Assembly: GCA_963642455.1 (NCBI GenBank)
Contig: CAVIGM010000010.1
Coordinates: 1-33,195, forward strand
DNA length: 33,195 nucleotides
Origin: Crickella sp963642455
Lineage (GTDB): Bacteria > Bacillota > Clostridia > Peptostreptococcales > Anaerovoracaceae
Direction of reading: 5' to 3'
Shown here: positions 30,701 through 33,195 of the stretch, in pieces
Layout of the letters: every line of letters starts with the position of its first letter
How positions within the stretch are numbered: position 1 is the first letter of the stretch
Notes under the pieces: model-generated
What the model was told of the DNA's origin: nothing
Database searches by the model: none
The model's input: only the letters and a program-made list of their open reading frames with translations
Made by a program: the position numbers and the translations under genes

Positions 30701-31823
30701 AAAGGCTGTTAAAAGTAATTGACTTGGAAGCACTTTCGAGGTCTGTACGAAGCTGCCCTTCGCTGTCTTTGATTACAAGCTTGACTTTTGCGGTGATATT
30801 CTCGCCCGCAACAAGCCCGAANNNNNNNNNNNNNNNNNNACCTACGCCTGTGCCTGTATAGTTGAATCTGTAAGTATCTTCAAGCGAATCGAGAACGTAT
30901 CTGATTGTCTTGGAGCCGTCAGTGTTCGTTCTAATACTATTATTGCCAGTGCCGTCGTCGATTCTGAAAGACGTCTCGCCTTTATTGCTTGTATCTATTC
31001 CGCCTGTGCTTGTGAAGCCAATCTCGTCCTCGAAAACATGCCCGCTTTCGTCTGTAAGCTCAACGCACAATACTGGCGTGCCTGTTATAATCTCGGCATC
31101 GCTCTTGTAGGTCGCCTCAATTGCAAGCTGCTCGCCATTTACCACTTCGACATCGACATTGCTAAGGTCTCTATATGCCTTGCCAGTCTCGGAGCCTCCG
31201 TAATATCCGACCAAATAAGCCTCTCTGCTCTGCTTGTCTCGATTTGAATAGAGAGTCTTGTAAATTTGCTCGAGTGTCATTCCGTTATCGTTCTTGCTTG
31301 CCTTTTCTTTGTAGAAAACGCCATAGACCTCGGCGGTATATGGATTGGCTTCGATGATATAGTCGCCGCTTATCTGTATTACAGTTGCGGAAGGAAGAAC
31401 ATAGGACATGAATTTGAGGGATGTGTCAGTAGACGAACCGTAATAAAGGTTCTCCCAATTCGAATTCTTCGCTTCGCCGTCCTTCATCTCATAGTCCGAT
31501 GGGCACTTATTGAAGTCCTTAAGGCAGACTCCTGTCTGTGTGGACTTGTCCTCAAGCGCAGCTTGAAAATTACTTAGATAGCCGGATGCCTTCTCGTAAT
31601 ACAGCTTGTTCTGTGCGGCAATATATATCTCCTTCGCCATGCCGTCGGCCTTGGTCATATCGAGGTTGCGGTTAATTCGAACAATTGCAGGTACGCTAAG
31701 TGACATCAGAATTATCATTACTGCAAGCACAGCCAGAATCTCAAGAAGCGTGAAGCCGCTCTGAGACTTAATTCCGATATTCGATTTGCTCTTGCACTTA
31801 GCGTTCTGTTTCAATTCAGCCAC
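27729..31823 (-). CDS. Giant prepilin-like protein with GLUG repeats (putative pilus-tip adhesin)
   Basis: This 1364-residue protein starts with a prepilin signal: a basic leader to Gly23, then FTLLEILAVLAVMIILMSLSVPAIV with Glu at mature position 5 (residue 28). Residues about 525-680 contain repeated GLUG-type units (VGGLIGKAEGSANIVNCFA, VGGLIGSVAGSASIEQCYS, AGGLIGYLEQGKVKDCYST) and a second cluster lies at about 1120-1230 (VGALAGSLNGSVTVSNCSI, VGGLVGMVGKDAKVEKSYS). Such repeats are found in adhesins and surface glycan-binding proteins. It is first in the operon and followed by PilX-, PilV- and PilW-like genes, so it probably joins the tip complex. The start is GTG 31823 with AAAGGA upstream; no better start exists. 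Bases 30822-30839 are N (residues 329-334 unknown); the frame is open on both sides. There is no C-terminal membrane anchor. Confidence 0.85.
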   Translation of the reverse strand: MAELKQNAKCKSKSNIGIKSQSGFTLLEILAVLAVMIILMSLSVPAIVRINRNLDMTKADGMAKEIYIAAQNKLYYEKASGYLSNFQAALEDKSTQTGVCLKDFNKCPSDYEMKDGEAKNSNWENLYYGSSTDTSLKFMSYVLPSATVIQISGDYIIEANPYTAEVYGVFYKEKASKNDNGMTLEQIYKTLYSNRDKQSREAYLVGYYGGSETGKAYRDLSNVDVEVVNGEQLAIEATYKSDAEIITGTPVLCVELTDESGHVFEDEIGFTSTGGIDTSNKGETSFRIDDGTGNNSIRTNTDGSKTIRYVLDSLEDTYRFNYTGTGVGXXXXXXFGLVAGENITAKVKLVIKDSEGQLRTDLESASKSITFNSLYADGSDTSTIMIANNRHLNNLRSDRVNEAPYVEAYNQRANAGQDDASLKIIQTGDIDFNSKEKTGVSPDFDEFTAISNSYFFTGTTGTTGSSTAIASFDGQGNEIRNYNIVAEKGDGASLETGLFSRTSCDISNVRLVNTTVEGKGNAGTGTLVGLVSGGKIDHCGAYLLSDIDKHETKNVDANMRSKYSVKGTGTKNIGGLIGKAEGSANIVNCFAAVDAKPGVGSTNVGGLIGSVAGSASIEQCYSSGDIEAGENAGGLIGYLEQGKVKDCYSTADVVEKTANSSKAGSFVGYASGGKITSCKSYGTVNYGNTTTTNSNACAFGNTASNATNLIFTDCKYFCFAKGHNGDKEYKEYNTQFSGKANGAEATAEPELGDGTAAARKANSHPYKSLDVNTTDYFPFKDFVQAGEGAIVSHYGDWFYATADQVQQSAYLVYYEKYEDNSYGYYSEELGIDTLRNYEPNDISKDKYLVEDGYAVLSDEGNEWKNNISYKINDKEYNNVNVNNGNQPEVFTPNGTVTASGKTYNVYLLPFSLQYNCITEDRGGNYSFSKSGNFYDELVITKVNGEEVKEPVTYFYNPHFAKCISDKHTSDEANKNVPETLIIRSARQFNLLGKLSYYWNSDNNGGNGGKLPSGLTYKQELDIDFSTYNTQSYRNKNISFDSGNFANEMIGNDNTPFKYTYDGDSFVIADYKLSETRNSSSDNFIGMFGTVTGGKLQNINLLAKTTGTGEADSSGKIYVSFVGNGGNGFAVGALAGSLNGSVTVSNCSISDYVVQVDGKDGTWLTEEMAVGGLVGMVGKDAKVEKSYSVCKYVGFDNILVSIGWFIRRPTVATSGLAGVNYGAIDTSYSGSHLYANFNKGWGYGIVRCAGIANVIELAGNKKDGSCTNCYSYSKVENSSTAYFGNDVKKYGISPANNTNSYYYSSNMSDAVTGSGTAYNYDQMKGLKDNKDFQDAGYGSVEGYDLPLIVKNRAGTYIHYAEKPQK
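30822..30839. other. Run of 18 unknown bases
   Basis: Eighteen N lie inside the giant pilin gene. Because the frame stays open across them, the true length is 18 or another multiple of three, if the gene is intact; a larger unresolved repeat here is possible. Confidence 0.95.
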
Positions 31824-31852
31824 TTATCCTTTTAACATAAATATTCATACTA

Positions 31853-31881
31853 ATAGTAGCAAATTTCTCTTATTGATTCAA
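31853..31881 (-). promoter_or_regulatory. Predicted promoter of the type IV pilus operon
   Basis: On the minus strand TTGAAT (31876-31881) and TACTAT (31853-31858) are 17 bp apart, with TGC directly before the -10 box (extended -10). The start would be near 31846, about 23 nt before the GTG of the giant pilin. No operator symmetry is visible. Confidence 0.6.
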
Positions 31882-31902
31882 GGATAAAGGGCAGGTTCAG
31901 TT

Positions 31903-31938
31903 AAAAAAAAGAGGGAATCAGCGAATACTGATTCCCTC
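31903..31938 (-). terminator. Terminator of guaA
   Basis: On the minus strand GAGGGAATCAG-TATTCG-CTGATTCCCTC forms a perfect 11-bp stem followed by TTTTTTTT. It begins 11 bp after the guaA stop and is a strong intrinsic terminator, isolating guaA from the pilus operon. Confidence 0.95.
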
Positions 31939-31949
31939 GGCTTTTCATC

Positions 31950-32933
31950 TTATTCGAACTCCACGGTTCCGGTTGGCTTCGGTGTGAAATCATACAGCAC
32001 TCTGTTGATGCCCGGTACCTCGTGGGTGATTCTGTCTGTGATATGGCACATGAGCTCGTATGGAACGTTCTCGACTGTGCAGCTCATTACGTCTGTCGTG
32101 TTGATTGCGCGGACGATGCAGCACCACTCGAAAGCTCTTTTGCCATCCTTGATTCCTGTCGATTTGAAATCAGGAACGACCGTGAAATACTGCCATACTT
32201 TCTCGGAAAGGCCGTTCTTTGCGAACTCCTCACGGAGAATTGCATCCGACTCTCTTACTGCCTCGAGGCGGTCACGAGTGATTGCGCCTGGGCAACGTAC
32301 GCCAAGGCCAGGTCCTGGGAATGGCTGACGATAGACCATCCCGTGTGGGAGTCCAAGCTGCTCTCCTATCACTCTAACTTCGTCTTTGAAGAGAATTCTA
32401 ACAGGCTCAACAAGGTCGAAATCCATGTCCTCAGGAAGTCCGCCTGCATTGTGGTGCGCCTTGATGCCGCCCTCTGATTCAAGAATGTCTGGCCAGATCG
32501 TGCCCTGTGCAAGGAACTCTATGCCGTCGAGTTTTCTCGCTTCCTCTGCGAAAACCTCGATGAATTCTTTTCCGATAATTTTGCGCTTGGTCTCAGGGTC
32601 GTCTACGCCTGCGAGCTTGTCGAGGAATCTGTCAACCGCATCAACGTAAATGAGGTTGGCGTCCATTTGATTTCTGAATACCTCTATAACCTGCTCCGGC
32701 TCGCCTTTTCTGAGAAGACCGTGGTTGACGTGCACGCATACGAGTTGCTTGCCGATTGCCTTAATCAAAAGTGCCGCAACAACTGACGAATCTACGCCGC
32801 CCGAAAGCGCAAGAAGAACTTTCTTGTCGCCTACCTGTGCGCGAATGTCCTCAATCTGCTCGTCGATGAAAGTCTTCGCAAGCTCGGGAGTTGTAATTCT
32901 AAGCATGTCCTCTGGTCGTCTGTCAAATGCCAT
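31950..32933 (-). CDS. guaA: GMP synthase ATP-pyrophosphatase subunit (no glutaminase domain)
   Basis: This 327-residue protein makes GMP from XMP, ATP and ammonia. The adenylation P-loop is SGGVDSS (44-50). VCVHVNHGLLRKGE, EFLAQGTIWPDILES, KAHHNAGGLPEDM, RQPFPGPGLGVRC and the C-terminal dimerisation domain ending KPTGTVEFE are all typical. The class I glutamine amidotransferase domain (about 190 residues) that precedes this part in most bacterial GuaA proteins is absent: ATG 32933 has AGGAGG seven bases upstream and the preceding gene is unrelated. The protein therefore must use free ammonia or a separately encoded glutaminase, as in archaeal split enzymes. No active-site segment within the synthetase part looks damaged. 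Confidence 0.95.
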   Translation of the reverse strand: MAFDRRPEDMLRITTPELAKTFIDEQIEDIRAQVGDKKVLLALSGGVDSSVVAALLIKAIGKQLVCVHVNHGLLRKGEPEQVIEVFRNQMDANLIYVDAVDRFLDKLAGVDDPETKRKIIGKEFIEVFAEEARKLDGIEFLAQGTIWPDILESEGGIKAHHNAGGLPEDMDFDLVEPVRILFKDEVRVIGEQLGLPHGMVYRQPFPGPGLGVRCPGAITRDRLEAVRESDAILREEFAKNGLSEKVWQYFTVVPDFKSTGIKDGKRAFEWCCIVRAINTTDVMSCTVENVPYELMCHITDRITHEVPGINRVLYDFTPKPTGTVEFE

Positions 32934-32947
32934 TATGTGCCTCCTAT

Positions 32948-33139
32948 CTATAATCCTTTTATAATACTTAAATAATCTTGTCTATGATCTACTACTGCGT
33001 AGACCATAACCTGTTTCATATTATCATCTACCTTGTAAAATACCAAGTTCTTTTCTAAGATAAGAACTTGATATCCTTGGCGCTTAAGCACTTTATATCT
33101 AGGTTCAACACCAATATGCGGTTTATCCCCCAAATTCAT
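32948..33139 (-). CDS. Short ParE/RelE-like toxin C-terminal fragment
   Basis: This 63-residue protein resembles the C-terminal half of ParE/RelE-family toxins: PHIGVEPRYKVL, GYQVLILEKNLVFYKVDD, VMVYAVVDHRQDYLSII. Full-length relatives have about 90-100 residues with an N-terminal helical hairpin that is absent here; in the same frame a TAA occurs seven codons upstream of the ATG. The start at 33139 has no ribosome site, yet a good promoter lies directly before it. No antitoxin gene is visible between this gene and the window edge. It could be a remnant or a functional small protein. It ends 14 bp before guaA. Confidence 0.55.
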   Translation of the reverse strand: MNLGDKPHIGVEPRYKVLKRQGYQVLILEKNLVFYKVDDNMKQVMVYAVVDHRQDYLSIIKGL

Positions 33140-33148
33140 AATTGTGTA

Positions 33149-33178
33149 GGCATATTATATCATCGTATGTCTATGTAT
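33149..33178 (-). promoter_or_regulatory. Predicted promoter upstream of the toxin-like gene and guaA
   Basis: On the minus strand TTTACA and a perfect TATAAT are 18 bp apart just upstream of ATG 33139; the start would leave a leader of about 10 nt, so the first gene would be close to leaderless. This is the only visible promoter for guaA in the window. Box coordinates are accurate to a few bases. Confidence 0.55.
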
Positions 33179-33195
33179 GTAAAAGCGGAATTAGG

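Noticed and set aside
31950..33195. GuaA shortened by frameshift or assembly error
   Set aside because: The start has a strong ribosome site at the domain border and the upstream DNA encodes a different protein in the same direction, with no trace of an amidotransferase.

Overview
The window looks like chromosome from a monoderm, probably clostridial, anaerobic Firmicute. Evidence: a type IV pilus operon with PilM/N/O-like proteins but no outer-membrane secretin, a surface protein with a Gram-positive-style sorting tail, strong AGGAGG ribosome binding sites, and a sodium-type V/A-ATPase. No rRNA or tRNA is visible, so I do not name a genus. Every convincing gene is on the minus strand; transcription runs from the right edge to the left.

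From right to left. (1) 33139-31950: a short ParE/RelE-like toxin remnant and a GMP synthase that has only the ATP-pyrophosphatase/dimerisation part. (2) 31823-17955: a 12-gene type IV pilus operon. It starts with a giant prepilin-like protein of about 1364 residues carrying GLUG-type repeats, followed by three minor pilins, PilB, PilT, PilC, the major pilin, the prepilin peptidase, PilM, PilN and a PilO-like protein. A promoter at 31853-31881 and a hairpin at 17899-17934 bracket it. (3) 17680-10395: a V/A-type ATPase operon in the order E, DUF2764, A, B, D, I, K (the layout known from spirochaetes, chlamydiae and Bacteroidetes), with promoter 17741-17770 and terminator 10318-10356. (4) 9999-8017: a predicted beta-helix, cell-wall-anchored protein whose promoter is overlaid by a long palindrome. 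(5) 7789-6989: rsmE. (6) 6579-1: a type III-A CRISPR-Cas system, cas6-cas10-csm2-csm3-csm4-csm5, followed on the same strand by a 173-bp leader and the first three repeats of an array that continues past the left edge. cas1, cas2 and csm6 are not in view.

Functionally, the pilus genes form a nearly complete machine: assembly and retraction ATPases, platform, peptidase, alignment proteins, major pilin, and a tip-type set of minor pilins of which one is fused to a very large repeat ectodomain. The CRISPR genes form a complete effector: Cas6 would cut the repeat hairpin to leave an 8-nt tag, Cas10 has both HD and GGDD motifs, and Csm3 keeps its cleavage aspartate.

The most unusual features are the giant pilin-adhesin, a folded-RNA candidate between the major pilin and prepilin peptidase genes (21166-21263), and a recurring habit of short degenerate tandem repeats in the intergenic gaps, including five 10-bp units that fill one gap inside the pilus operon. 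An 18-base run of N lies inside the giant pilin gene.
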